Part shown: positions 37,309-46,016 of the stretch, piece after piece
Layout: each line of letters starts with the position of its first letter
Position numbering within the stretch: position 1 is the stretch's first letter
Source of the DNA: Nitrincola tapanii
Lineage (GTDB): Bacteria > Pseudomonadota > Gammaproteobacteria > Pseudomonadales > Balneatricaceae
NCBI RefSeq assembly: GCF_008368715.1
Contig: NZ_SMRS01000003.1
Location: forward strand, 186,001-250,000
DNA length: 64,000 nt
Direction of reading: 5' to 3'
Made by a program: the position numbers and the translations under genes
Notes under the pieces: generated by a model
Database searches by the model: none
The model's input: the letters and a program-made list of their open reading frames with translations, nothing else
What the model was told of the DNA's origin: nothing

Positions 37309-38895
37309 TTAGTGTAGGGATGGGGGTTTTATGCCCTGACCCAGGCTATTTTCCAAGGCTCGCAGCAAAGTGGCATCCATTTGGTATACATCGGGGCGGT
37401 AGCTGACACGCCCTTGTGCATCGGCTTCAGCAGTCCAATACGCCAGTAGTACCGGAACATTGCGGACAAGATTCACATTGCGAGTCCGGCCATCTTCCAA
37501 CAAGCGGTTCATAGGTTGATCGCCCGGAATACGATTCCATTCAATTAATTCCGCTACGAGATCCAAGGCCTTTTCAACCCGAACACAGCCTGAGCTAAAC
37601 GCACGTTGTTCTTGCTCAAATAAGCGTTGGCTCGGGGTATCGTGTAAATAAACGGCGTGTGGATTTGGGAAGCGAATCGCCACCTGGCCTAGAGCATTCC
37701 CTGGACCGGCATCTTGGCGCAGCATGATGCCGCCAGGATTCCACCAGTCCACTTCATTAGGGTCGAGCTCTTGGCCCTGGAAGTTTAAGACACGCATACG
37801 ATGGCGTTGCAAATATCCAAGATCACGCCGAATCTCTGGTAATTTATCGCGCCGCAAAATCGTAGGGGGCACAGTCCAGGTCGGATTAAACGTAAAGTGA
37901 GTAATTTGAGATTTCAGAATAGGTGTAGGGCGCTCCGCACGTCCGACCTGAGCGCGGCCTTGCCACACGATCTGACCATCATGCCAATAACTCACCTGTG
38001 CACCGGCAATATCCACCAACACCATGTGAGCTTCCATTTCCCGAGCCAACCACCGAAAGCGTTCAAGGTTGATCCGGATCTGATTCAAACGATCTGTCGG
38101 TGATGAGTTCAGTGCTTGAAGCGTCGCAGGACCAATGATGGCATCGGCATTCAGAGCATGAGCTTGTTGAAACTGCCTGACCGCATCGGATAGAGCTGAA
38201 TCATAGAGATCGGGAGTGTCCGTTTGTAGTTCAGGTAAAAGACGGTTACGTACCGCTTGCACACGTGCATCGGCTTGCCCAGGACGCAGAAGCGGGCCAG
38301 CGGGAATCTCTTGCCAGAGAGCGCTTTGATCTTGTTGGCGTAAATGTGCATAGGCTTGGCGCAAATGATGATAGCGTGGATCGCTCGGCCGAGCCTGGGT
38401 AAAGGTGTCTTGCAGTCGATCCAGTCCTTGTAGGGCAAAAAGATTTTGTGCATCACTATCCGGCCTCTGTAGCGGTGTTTCTTGTTGCCAAATGGGTTCG
38501 ACCTGAGCCGGATTTAAGCGGCCAAACATCAAATCCTTAAGCGCTTGCAAATAGGCCTGCGTGGCCAACAGATCACGCTCTTGCCACCAGCTCGGATCGT
38601 CTGATTCGAGTTCTAGATAGTTGTAAAGCCGATCCAAACCATAGGCATCTGGATTCAGACCATCATCCGCTAAAGCCTGCAATTCATCGAGGAGTTGCTG
38701 ATAACGTTCAGCGCTTTGCCAAACCAATTTATGCTGGGCGAGGGTATAAAACCTCTGTACTTGCGCAGGGCTTTGCAGCACGGCGGTTTCAGGCAGGTGC
38801 AAGAGATCTTCTGGCACCTCAGTTGCCATCAGAGGAAAGGGCCAGGATAAAACTGCCGTCACACAGAGAAGGTGAATTGATCTTTTTTTATACAA
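37309..38895 (-). CDS. ldtD: L,D-transpeptidase of the LdtD (YcbB) type, TTG start
   Basis: Periplasmic enzyme that makes 3-3 cross-links in peptidoglycan. 528 aa. The start is the TTG at 38895, eight bases after a strong TAAGGAG; it opens a signal peptide (MYKKRSIHLL, cleavage after MAT near residue 25). Order: a scaffold domain with a substrate-capping region, a peptidoglycan-binding domain (ALSDAVRQFQQAHALNADAIIGPATLQALN, in two parts of the same repeat) and a C-terminal YkuD catalytic domain with HDTPS and SSGCVRVE, the nucleophile being C437. E. coli LdtD is 615 aa. 3-3 cross-linking rises under envelope stress and beta-lactams. Confidence 0.92.
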   Translation of the reverse strand: MYKKRSIHLLCVTAVLSWPFPLMATEVPEDLLHLPETAVLQSPAQVQRFYTLAQHKLVWQSAERYQQLLDELQALADDGLNPDAYGLDRLYNYLELESDDPSWWQERDLLATQAYLQALKDLMFGRLNPAQVEPIWQQETPLQRPDSDAQNLFALQGLDRLQDTFTQARPSDPRYHHLRQAYAHLRQQDQSALWQEIPAGPLLRPGQADARVQAVRNRLLPELQTDTPDLYDSALSDAVRQFQQAHALNADAIIGPATLQALNSSPTDRLNQIRINLERFRWLAREMEAHMVLVDIAGAQVSYWHDGQIVWQGRAQVGRAERPTPILKSQITHFTFNPTWTVPPTILRRDKLPEIRRDLGYLQRHRMRVLNFQGQELDPNEVDWWNPGGIMLRQDAGPGNALGQVAIRFPNPHAVYLHDTPSQRLFEQEQRAFSSGCVRVEKALDLVAELIEWNRIPGDQPMNRLLEDGRTRNVNLVRNVPVLLAYWTAEADAQGRVSYRPDVYQMDATLLRALENSLGQGIKPPSLH

Positions 38896-39001
38896 TTGTT
38901 TTTCTCCTTAGCGCCAGCTGTTATCATGGCGCATGGCACCGCGTTGATAGAGGTCAGTATAGACCCTGAACGCAGATTGAAACAAAACAACCCAAGCAGG
39001 A

Positions 39002-39036
39002 TGATGTTCGCTGGCCACTCAGAAGGGCGAACATCA
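39002..39036 (+). promoter_or_regulatory. Long inverted repeat in the divergent L,D-transpeptidase region
   Basis: TGATGTTCGC and GCGAACATCA form a perfect ten-base inverted repeat around a 15-base centre, 32 bases before the YkuD-protein start. Without a T tract it is not a terminator. It may be a protein-binding site or a leader hairpin. Confidence 0.5.
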
Positions 39037-39068
39037 AGCTGTAGACTGTTCTGAGGGGAATTTATTTG

Positions 39069-39809
39069 ATGTTATCCAGACCTAAACGCTGGAGCCTTGC
39101 TTGTGCTCTGGCTCTTGCACTGCCTTGTGCTCTGACTGTTAGCCCAGCTATAGCGAATCCTTTTCAATCTCCTTTAACCCATCGTTTAGCGCATCAAGCC
39201 CCGGATCTGAATCGACAGGTGCTGGATAAGGCGGTCAGTGCGATGCAATGTGCCATCTCCGGTGGGCTCTCTCCAGCGAATCATCTAGCGATCATCGATT
39301 TCTCGAAGCCCTCATCTGAACAACGTTTGTGGATCTTTGATCTTAAAGATCAATCACTCGTGTTACGCGATTTTGTTGCCCATGGCCAAAATTCGGGTGA
39401 CAACTATGCCACAGATTTTTCCAATATCGTGGGTAGTCATCAGTCCAGTATCGGGCTTTTCCGTACTCAGGAAAGTTACTTTGGCCGTCACGGTTATTCG
39501 CTGCGTATGGATGGTCTCGAGCCTGGTGTGAATGATAAGGCGCGTGAACGTGCGATCGTGATTCATGCCGCTGATTATGTAAATCCAGAATGGGTTGAGC
39601 GCCAAGGCCGGATAGGCCGTAGCCAAGGCTGCCCAGCCGTACGTCCGGAAATTGCCGCTCAGGTGGTCGACACCTTGAAGGGCGGACAGTTTATGTTCTC
39701 GTATTATCCTGATGAAGAGTGGCTACAAAGCTCAGCTTATTTAAACTGCCAACCTAACCGTGTCGCGCGTTATTTAGCGCCGCTCACAGGTAAAGCCAGC
39801 GATAGCTGA
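39069..39809 (+). CDS. Murein L,D-transpeptidase catalytic domain protein (YkuD-like)
   Basis: Periplasmic protein with a YkuD-related catalytic domain. 246 aa from the ATG at 39069 (a TTG one codon earlier is also possible; GAGGGGA lies just upstream). Signal peptide with basic MLSRPKRW and cleavage after AIA near residue 29. The catalytic signature is H166 in VIHAADY and C188 in RSQGCPAV. Upstream strands DHLAIIDFSKPS-like and RLWIFDLKDQSLVLRDFVAHG match the YkuD_2 family. Its activity is unproven; neighbours that include LdtD and PBP7 suggest wall remodelling. Confidence 0.86.
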   Translation: MLSRPKRWSLACALALALPCALTVSPAIANPFQSPLTHRLAHQAPDLNRQVLDKAVSAMQCAISGGLSPANHLAIIDFSKPSSEQRLWIFDLKDQSLVLRDFVAHGQNSGDNYATDFSNIVGSHQSSIGLFRTQESYFGRHGYSLRMDGLEPGVNDKARERAIVIHAADYVNPEWVERQGRIGRSQGCPAVRPEIAAQVVDTLKGGQFMFSYYPDEEWLQSSAYLNCQPNRVARYLAPLTGKASDS

Positions 39810-39820
39810 ACCGCGCCTGT

Positions 39821-39845
39821 GCCGACGTCATCTATTGATGTCGGC
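39821..39845. terminator. Probable bidirectional terminator
   Basis: A ten-pair stem GCCGACGTCA / TGATGTCGGC (one G-T pair) with loop TCTAT, between convergent genes. It overlaps the stop codon of the diguanylate cyclase gene. The T tract is weak. Confidence 0.6.
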
Positions 39846-41837
39846 CTCTTCATCAGATGAAGTTTCAGCAGTGATGCGCTTGCACTCTGACCCGCTTACA
39901 GCAGAGTAGATGACAAACCGATTTTTACCTTGATGCTTGGCATCATACATAGCGTGATCGGCTGCTCGAATTAATGCTTCTTGATTTAAAGCATCCGTTT
40001 CTGCAGGATCATCCGGATAAAGCGCCACCCCTAAACTGGCCGACACTGCAAGACTCTGAACACTTTCCGTGTGACGATCTTTTAGCCTAATTTGAATCGG
40101 GCTTGAGGCAGCCGCCAAGAGACGCTCTAATACCGGCTCACAAAGCGCGGGTGACTCCAGATCTGTGAGCAGGGCAATAAACTCGTCTCCACCGATACGT
40201 GCCAGAGTATCAACCTCACGCAGAGCCTCTTTCATTCTCTGGGAGACCTGAATCAAGAGTTCATCTCCCACGGCATGGCCGTAAGTATCGTTCACCTGCT
40301 TAAACCCATCCAGATCGATATACACCACGGCTAGATACCAAGTATGACGTTTCGCTTGTACACAGGCTTGATGTAAACGGTCGTTTAGCAACACGCGATT
40401 AGGCAGTTGTGTCAGGGCATCGTAGTGAGCCATGTGCTCCAGTACGGCTTGCTGGTTTTTTAACGCCGTAATATCGGTGTAGATGGCAACATAGTGGCGT
40501 GGTTTGCCCTGACTATTCAGCACAACGCTGATATTGTGCATTACGGCATACACCTCACCATCCTTATGGCGATTCCACACCTCACCCGACCAGGACTGAC
40601 CGCGACGTAACTGCCGCCACATCTCATCGTAGTAGGAGGAGGGCTGGCGTCCCGATTTTAACATACTCGGCGTTTTGCCCAGCATCTCAGGCCGGTTATA
40701 CCCTGTGCTATCACACATCGCCTCATTCACATCAATGATCACACCGTGATGATCGGTAATAAGAATCGGTTCACGGGCATGGCTAAACACCTGTGCGGCT
40801 AAACGTAATTGCTCCTCAGATAAGCGGATGCGGCGATTCTGCACTAACAAACCGATAATCGCAGAGGAAACCATCAGCATCAGCAATCCATAGATCAGCA
40901 TCCAGTCGCCGTAACGGCTCCAAACATCATCGAGTGTAATCTCTGGCACAGCATCATAGGGGGGGAGGCGCAGGCTGCGCGCGAGATTCTCAACAGCGAT
41001 ATAGTCACTCGGTGGCGAAAAACCGTGAATTTGTGCCGCTTGTGCGGCGGGATGATCCGCTTTTAAGTTCATCAAAGCCGCTGCAATTTGCCTTACTGTA
41101 TCCGCTTTAACATGGGGTAACGCGATAAAGGGCCACTCGGGGTAAAGTCGTGTGGAAACCCGAAATGGAAAACCGGGCAGGTTTTGCTGATTGATCACTC
41201 GTAACTGATCGGCTTGCAGTTTACCTTCGCGCTCAAGCGCCTCTAAAACTCCGGTACGAATCCAGCCGGCATCCACTTCACCTTTGAGTACAGCCTCGAC
41301 AACCTGATCATGTGTTCCTTTGGTCAGGAGTTGTAGCTGTTTGACCTCTATGTCTCGTTGTAGCAACTCATAGAGGTGAACCCGATAGCCACCTAGCATT
41401 TTCACGCCAGGGTAAGCAACGCGCTGGCCGATTAAATCTTCAAGCCGATACAGAGAGCTCTGGGGTAGGGTAATCACTACTCCGCCCAAAGCATTGGTCG
41501 GTTGTTGATTTTCCAATCGAATTAAGGTCGCTAGGACACCGGTTAGGGTATTTTCGCTACGCAGAATTAGATAATGAGCCGGGTTAGTGAACACCAGATC
41601 CAGTTGATTTTGACTAAGCGCTTGATCGATTTCATTTTGATCCAGTACCGCTAAACGAACCTTAACTCCGTCCCCCAGAGCCTCTGATAGATAGTCGGCT
41701 AAAGGTTGATAATGCGCTTCAATGATCGGTTTCGGGCGATAGGCAAAAACCCCAAGTGTCAGTGTTTCCAGGGCGTGCACAATCGAGGAAAGGGCCAACA
41801 AAAAAATAAAAAACCAAGCTCGAAGCAGACGTGGCAT
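39828..41837 (-). CDS. PhnD-like sensor diguanylate cyclase with PAS domain
   Basis: Membrane-bound diguanylate cyclase with a periplasmic substrate-binding-protein fold as sensor. 669 aa. Signal/anchor at the start (about 5-22); residues about 25-290 resemble PhnD (phosphate/phosphonate-type binding protein: LTLGVFAYRPKPIIEAHYQPLADYL, then DLVFTNPAHY, and the VDAGWIRTGVLEAL strand); a membrane segment near 312-330; PAS (about 345-460); GGDEF with LARIGGDEF (GGDEF 549-553, catalytically complete). An RxxD inhibitory site is possible but I could not fix it. The gene begins three bases after the stop of a substrate-binding lipoprotein gene, so the two are surely co-translated. Ligand unknown. 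Confidence 0.9.
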   Translation of the reverse strand: MPRLLRAWFFIFLLALSSIVHALETLTLGVFAYRPKPIIEAHYQPLADYLSEALGDGVKVRLAVLDQNEIDQALSQNQLDLVFTNPAHYLILRSENTLTGVLATLIRLENQQPTNALGGVVITLPQSSLYRLEDLIGQRVAYPGVKMLGGYRVHLYELLQRDIEVKQLQLLTKGTHDQVVEAVLKGEVDAGWIRTGVLEALEREGKLQADQLRVINQQNLPGFPFRVSTRLYPEWPFIALPHVKADTVRQIAAALMNLKADHPAAQAAQIHGFSPPSDYIAVENLARSLRLPPYDAVPEITLDDVWSRYGDWMLIYGLLMLMVSSAIIGLLVQNRRIRLSEEQLRLAAQVFSHAREPILITDHHGVIIDVNEAMCDSTGYNRPEMLGKTPSMLKSGRQPSSYYDEMWRQLRRGQSWSGEVWNRHKDGEVYAVMHNISVVLNSQGKPRHYVAIYTDITALKNQQAVLEHMAHYDALTQLPNRVLLNDRLHQACVQAKRHTWYLAVVYIDLDGFKQVNDTYGHAVGDELLIQVSQRMKEALREVDTLARIGGDEFIALLTDLESPALCEPVLERLLAAASSPIQIRLKDRHTESVQSLAVSASLGVALYPDDPAETDALNQEALIRAADHAMYDAKHQGKNRFVIYSAVSGSECKRITAETSSDEEADINR

Positions 41838-41840
41838 GGA

Positions 41841-42812
41841 TCAAAATCCTTGTAGTGGCAGCCATTGCGGCGTCAAAAACTGATCCAAATTGGGCTTTTG
41901 TGCGAGGATGCCGGTTTCCAGCATCAGCTCAGAGAGGTGCGCGCAGGCCAGCTGCAAGCGCTCATTTTGTCCAGACAGATAGCGTTGATTCGCTTGTAAT
42001 GAGGGCAGGATCACACCGGCTAAGGCATTTTCGATATCACTCGGTTCCACACCTTGGCGGGCCGCAATCCGATATAAACTGTCGTGCCGATTACTGCGAA
42101 TGTAATTCAAGGCGCGAAAATGTCCTTCTAGTAGGGCTTTGATAGGCTGGGTGTGTGCTTTGATGCGATCCTGACGCACTGCCAAAACATCAAAAATCGT
42201 ATCTGGCAGTGCACGACTGTCAAAGATTCGCACGCCTTCTTCCTGCTGCAGACGACTCGCGGTCGGCTCGAAGGTAATCATCAGATCTACCTCTTTAGCT
42301 TGCCAAGCCTCTAGCTGATGATACAGAGGGATATCCAGCAAAACTAAGTCTTCAACTTGGAGTTGATGCGCGTGTAAAAAATGCTTCAGCATTAGCGCAC
42401 CAACGGCACTGGACTCATACCCCAAGCGTGCGCCTTGCCAAGAGTCGGCAAGAGGCGAACGTGCCAGAACCATATCGGCACCGGCTGATACATTAAAAAT
42501 CAATCCTAAAACAATCTCCACGCCTTCGGCACGAAGACGCAGGGCTTCATCCAAGGTCAGGCAGGCGGCATCTAATTCGCCTGAAGCCAGCCCAGACATG
42601 GATTTTTGCGCCGAATCACCACTCACCAAATCAATGGGTTGGCTGAACCAATTAAATTCTTGTGCAAGATAAAGCGTTTCATACCCAATCCAATGATGAA
42701 TACCGACTCGCAATGAGCGAGCGCTGCTGCATCCCACTAGAGCAGGCAAGCTGGCACTGGCGGTGGCCGCCATGGCGAGGTGTAAAAAACGCCGCCGGGT
42801 CAGCGGAAACAT
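41841..42812 (-). CDS. NMT1/TauA-like ABC substrate-binding lipoprotein, orphan
   Basis: Periplasmic binding protein of the NMT1/THI5-like type (relatives bind nitrate, taurine, sulfonates or pyrimidine precursors). 323 aa from the ATG at 42812, six bases after AAGGAA. The N-terminus has a Tat-like R6-R7-R8-F-L and a lipobox ending ALVGC with C28, so it is a predicted lipoprotein. LRVGIHHWIGYETLYLAQE at the start of the mature domain is typical. No permease or ATPase gene is adjacent; instead the next gene, three bases on, is the PhnD-like diguanylate cyclase. I infer a sensing role rather than import. Confidence 0.88.
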   Translation of the reverse strand: MFPLTRRRFLHLAMAATASASLPALVGCSSARSLRVGIHHWIGYETLYLAQEFNWFSQPIDLVSGDSAQKSMSGLASGELDAACLTLDEALRLRAEGVEIVLGLIFNVSAGADMVLARSPLADSWQGARLGYESSAVGALMLKHFLHAHQLQVEDLVLLDIPLYHQLEAWQAKEVDLMITFEPTASRLQQEEGVRIFDSRALPDTIFDVLAVRQDRIKAHTQPIKALLEGHFRALNYIRSNRHDSLYRIAARQGVEPSDIENALAGVILPSLQANQRYLSGQNERLQLACAHLSELMLETGILAQKPNLDQFLTPQWLPLQGF

Positions 42813-42984
42813 ACGAATTCCTTTCGGTCATTTGCAACCCTTCAACTATAACTTTTTTACTAATCTATTGGCACTAGGGATAATGCCTAAAAAGCTGTTT
42901 AAAGCGTCAGATTGTGGGTCCAAGGTAGCAATCTTTTCCAGGATAAAGTTAAATTTTCATTGGCTGAAATGAGAGGCTTCAAAA

Positions 42985-44472
42985 ATGGCGCAAGAAACTG
43001 AGCTTAAGCTAGCGGTTCCACCTGCTTTATTAGCGGTTTTAAAACAGCATCCCGTGTGGGTACAAAGTTCTGTTATGTCAGATGTACAGACATTGGATAA
43101 CACCTACTTCGACACAGCGGATCTGTTGTTAAAAACCGATAAAATTGCTCTACGCACGCGCCTCCAAGGGGATCTCTCTCTACAAACGGTTAAATGCGCG
43201 CACACCTCAGTGGGCGGCCTGAGCTCGCGCCCTGAATGGGAGCAAGCCTATACCGGAAAATTTGATTTCTCAGCTATAGAAATCAAGCCTTTACGCAAGA
43301 AACTAAATCAACTCTCTGAACAACTTCAGCCAGTTTTTACTACCCTGTTTGAGCGCGAAACTCGACGTTACCACTCCGCTCAGGGGGCTGAGATTTTACT
43401 CATGCTCGATCAAGGTGAGGTATTGGCTCAGGGGCGTGTACAGCCTCTGTGTGAGCTGGAGCTGGAGTTGGTAAAAGGAGAGGCCGAAGATCTCCTGGAG
43501 TTGGCAATCCAGTTATGTGATGAGTTGGCCTTACGCCCCGATGATGTTTCTAAAGCGCAGCGAGGCTATCAACTCTTTTTACAAACACCCGATGCGCCGA
43601 CCTATCTGACCGATCTGGGTTTAAGTGCTCAGCTTCCAGCGCTTCAGGCATTTCGAGAGATGGCATTTAGCTGTATTCGCCATTGGCAAGGCAATCTCAG
43701 GGGGGCAGGTGGCAGTGATCAACCTGAATTTGTACATCAGCTGCGCATCAGTCAACGCCGCCTGCGCTCCCTCTTTAAACTCTTCCAACCCTTATTGCCG
43801 AATGAGCTGTTCGAACGTTGGACATGGCAGCTGGCAGATAATGCACGGGCCTTTGCACAGGTTCGAGATCTGGATGTGTTATGCGATGAGCTGATTGCTC
43901 CGCTGGCGCAGGATGCCTCCGCGCAGCGTTGGGGCATGCAAGAGTTGTATCAATTGCTGCAAAGACAACGCAAAGATGCACGTCAACAGCTGTTGGCCAG
44001 CCCGGTCATGGCAGCGCAGGGCGCATTGGTTTTACGCCTCGTCTTGGATCTTCATCGTTTAGATGTAACCTCTCATCCTATTCCACTGAAACGCTTTGTT
44101 CGTCCTTATTTGCAACGATTGCAAGCTCGCGCTGAAAAGCGTTATTTAGCGGCTCAGAAGGGGGGTGCCGAAGCCTTGCATCGCCTGCGTATCGCGCTTA
44201 AGCCACTGCGTTATGCGCTGGAGTTTTTCTTACCGCTGCTGCCTAAGCACACACACGAACAGATGTATCAACCTATCTGTACTGCTTTAAAGGCTCTAGG
44301 TTATCTGAATGATTTAGCCTCAGCGCAAGCGCATTTAGCCGGGCTCAGGCCAACAGATCTGCACTTACAAACCGCTCTCGCTTACCTATCCGGACGACAA
44401 GATGAAGCTTTTGCCTTTCAACGTGAACAGGCCTTAAGACTCACAGCTCAGGCACTGAAAAAGCGCAAATAA
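42985..44472 (+). CDS. CYTH and CHAD domain protein (putative inorganic triphosphatase)
   Basis: 495 aa. The N-terminal CYTH domain (1-200) opens with E4-T-E6-L-K8, the ExExK metal/triphosphate motif, and continues with the Y-F-D-T-x-D and alternating Arg/Lys/Glu strands of the triphosphate tunnel. The C-terminal CHAD domain (about 210-490) has conserved basic patches HQLRISQRRLRSLFKLF and LHRLRIALKPLRYALEFF that bind polyphosphate in family members. E. coli YgiF has the same architecture and is an inorganic triphosphatase. The ATG follows GAGAGG. It stands alone, convergent with the helicase gene. Confidence 0.9.
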   Translation: MAQETELKLAVPPALLAVLKQHPVWVQSSVMSDVQTLDNTYFDTADLLLKTDKIALRTRLQGDLSLQTVKCAHTSVGGLSSRPEWEQAYTGKFDFSAIEIKPLRKKLNQLSEQLQPVFTTLFERETRRYHSAQGAEILLMLDQGEVLAQGRVQPLCELELELVKGEAEDLLELAIQLCDELALRPDDVSKAQRGYQLFLQTPDAPTYLTDLGLSAQLPALQAFREMAFSCIRHWQGNLRGAGGSDQPEFVHQLRISQRRLRSLFKLFQPLLPNELFERWTWQLADNARAFAQVRDLDVLCDELIAPLAQDASAQRWGMQELYQLLQRQRKDARQQLLASPVMAAQGALVLRLVLDLHRLDVTSHPIPLKRFVRPYLQRLQARAEKRYLAAQKGGAEALHRLRIALKPLRYALEFFLPLLPKHTHEQMYQPICTALKALGYLNDLASAQAHLAGLRPTDLHLQTALAYLSGRQDEAFAFQREQALRLTAQALKKRK

Positions 44473-44477
44473 CCCGG

Positions 44478-45872
44478 TTATGTATCAAAAATCGAAGCGC
44501 GCTGACCTTTGTCAGTGGGCTGGCGCGATTTCACAGGCTTGGCTTTGGGTTGAGTGGGAGTTGGAGTGGCTGATTTTTTGCTCTTAGATGGTACGGCCGC
44601 GCCGGGCTTTGATGCTTGAGTCCGGTTGCGTAATTTTGATGTGGGTTTAGAGAGTGCTGATTTAGACCCTTGTTTACGACGGCCTGCGCGGGCGGATGGG
44701 TGGGCGGACGCGATCGGAGTGGCTTGCTGCAAGCCACTTTTGGTCGCTTGTGGAACCGGGCGTAGAGGAATGTTTTGTCCAATCAGGGCGCAAATGTCAT
44801 TCAGGTAGCGCTTTTCATCCGGTCCGACCAAAGAGTGGGCCTGGCCTTTCTGACCGGCACGTCCGGTCCGACCCACACGGTGCACATAATCCTCTGCGAT
44901 ATTAGGCAAATCAAAATTCACAACTTGCGGTAACGCATCGATATGTAGCCCGCGAGCGGCCACATCGGTCGCCACCAAAACACGGATCTCATTCTGCAAA
45001 AATGCCTGTAAAGCAGCCGTACGCTCTTTTTGAATTTTATCGCCGTGAAGGGCGCGCGCAGCAACACCTTCTTGGTTTAAGTAGTCTGTTAAAGCATCTG
45101 CACGTTTGCGCGTACGAGTGAACACCAGCGTTTGCTGCCAAGCGGCACCTTTAATGAGGTAACATAAAATATCCGCTTTATCCGATGCATCCACAGCGTA
45201 AGCATAATGCTGTACTTGTTTGGACGCGGAATTACGTGTGGACATAGAAAGGCGTTGCGGGTCGTTTAATAACGCCTCGGCCAGCTCATCAATGCGTGAG
45301 TTCAGCGTCGCTGAAAACAACAGGGTCTGACGTTGGCTGGGCGCAAAGCGCAGGATTTTACCTATCTCTTCAATAAACCCGAGGTCCAGCATGCGATCTG
45401 CTTCATCAAGAACCAGGTGCTCGAGATGTTGCAAAGAGATCTTTTTCTGCAGCAACATATCCAGCAAACGCCCAGGGGTAGCCACTAGGACATCGGCACC
45501 GCGTTTCATTTTGCGCAGTTGATTATCAAAACGCACGCCCCCATAAATCGCCACAACACGCAGACCTAAATATTCGGCATACGCCAGGGTTTGATCCGCG
45601 ACCTGTATGGCCAGCTCGCGAGTCGGGACTAAAATGAGTGCGCGGATCAGGTGATACTCATCTTGACGCTGTGGTGCCTGCAACGTCTGTAAGATAGGCA
45701 GAGCAAAGGCCGCCGTTTTACCGGTGCCAGTTTGAGCTTCAGCTAAAAGGTCTTTGCCTTGAAGAATCAAAGGGATCGCTTTGGCTTGAATCGGCGTAGG
45801 TTCTTTGTAACCCAAGGCTTCAAGCTTTGCCAGGAGTTCAGGGCAGAGGTTTAATTCAGCAAAGCGCGTCAT
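44478..45872 (-). CDS. rhlE: DEAD-box RNA helicase, RhlE-like
   Basis: ATP-dependent RNA helicase for ribosome assembly or RNA turnover. 464 aa. Q motif with FAELNLCPELLAKLEALGYKEPTPIQ, Walker A AQTGTGKT (46-53), PTRELAIQ, ATPGRLLDML, DEAD 156-159, SATLNSRI, VFTRTRKRAD, VATDVAARGLHID and HRVGRTGRAG are all present. The tail after about 370 is basic and low in complexity (Lys, Pro, Ser, Thr, Gln), typical of RhlE proteins and involved in RNA contact. The VLDEADRMLDLGF wording favours RhlE; SrmB or DbpA are less likely. Confidence 0.88.
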   Translation of the reverse strand: MTRFAELNLCPELLAKLEALGYKEPTPIQAKAIPLILQGKDLLAEAQTGTGKTAAFALPILQTLQAPQRQDEYHLIRALILVPTRELAIQVADQTLAYAEYLGLRVVAIYGGVRFDNQLRKMKRGADVLVATPGRLLDMLLQKKISLQHLEHLVLDEADRMLDLGFIEEIGKILRFAPSQRQTLLFSATLNSRIDELAEALLNDPQRLSMSTRNSASKQVQHYAYAVDASDKADILCYLIKGAAWQQTLVFTRTRKRADALTDYLNQEGVAARALHGDKIQKERTAALQAFLQNEIRVLVATDVAARGLHIDALPQVVNFDLPNIAEDYVHRVGRTGRAGQKGQAHSLVGPDEKRYLNDICALIGQNIPLRPVPQATKSGLQQATPIASAHPSARAGRRKQGSKSALSKPTSKLRNRTQASKPGAAVPSKSKKSATPTPTQPKAKPVKSRQPTDKGQRASIFDT

Positions 45873-46016
45873 GCAGACATTCCAATAACAGGCGAAAATA
45901 AAGTGCGAGTTTAGCAGATTTCTCCATTACAAGTAGAAAGACCTAGCTGCGGGCCTCCATCCTAGCGACATCCAACGTCTATACTCACTTTTACCCCTCA
46001 GAGATTAGGAATCCTA

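Noticed and set aside
42985-44472. Functional link between the CHAD protein and the phasins through storage granules
   Set aside because: They are 34 kb apart and nothing in the sequence joins them.
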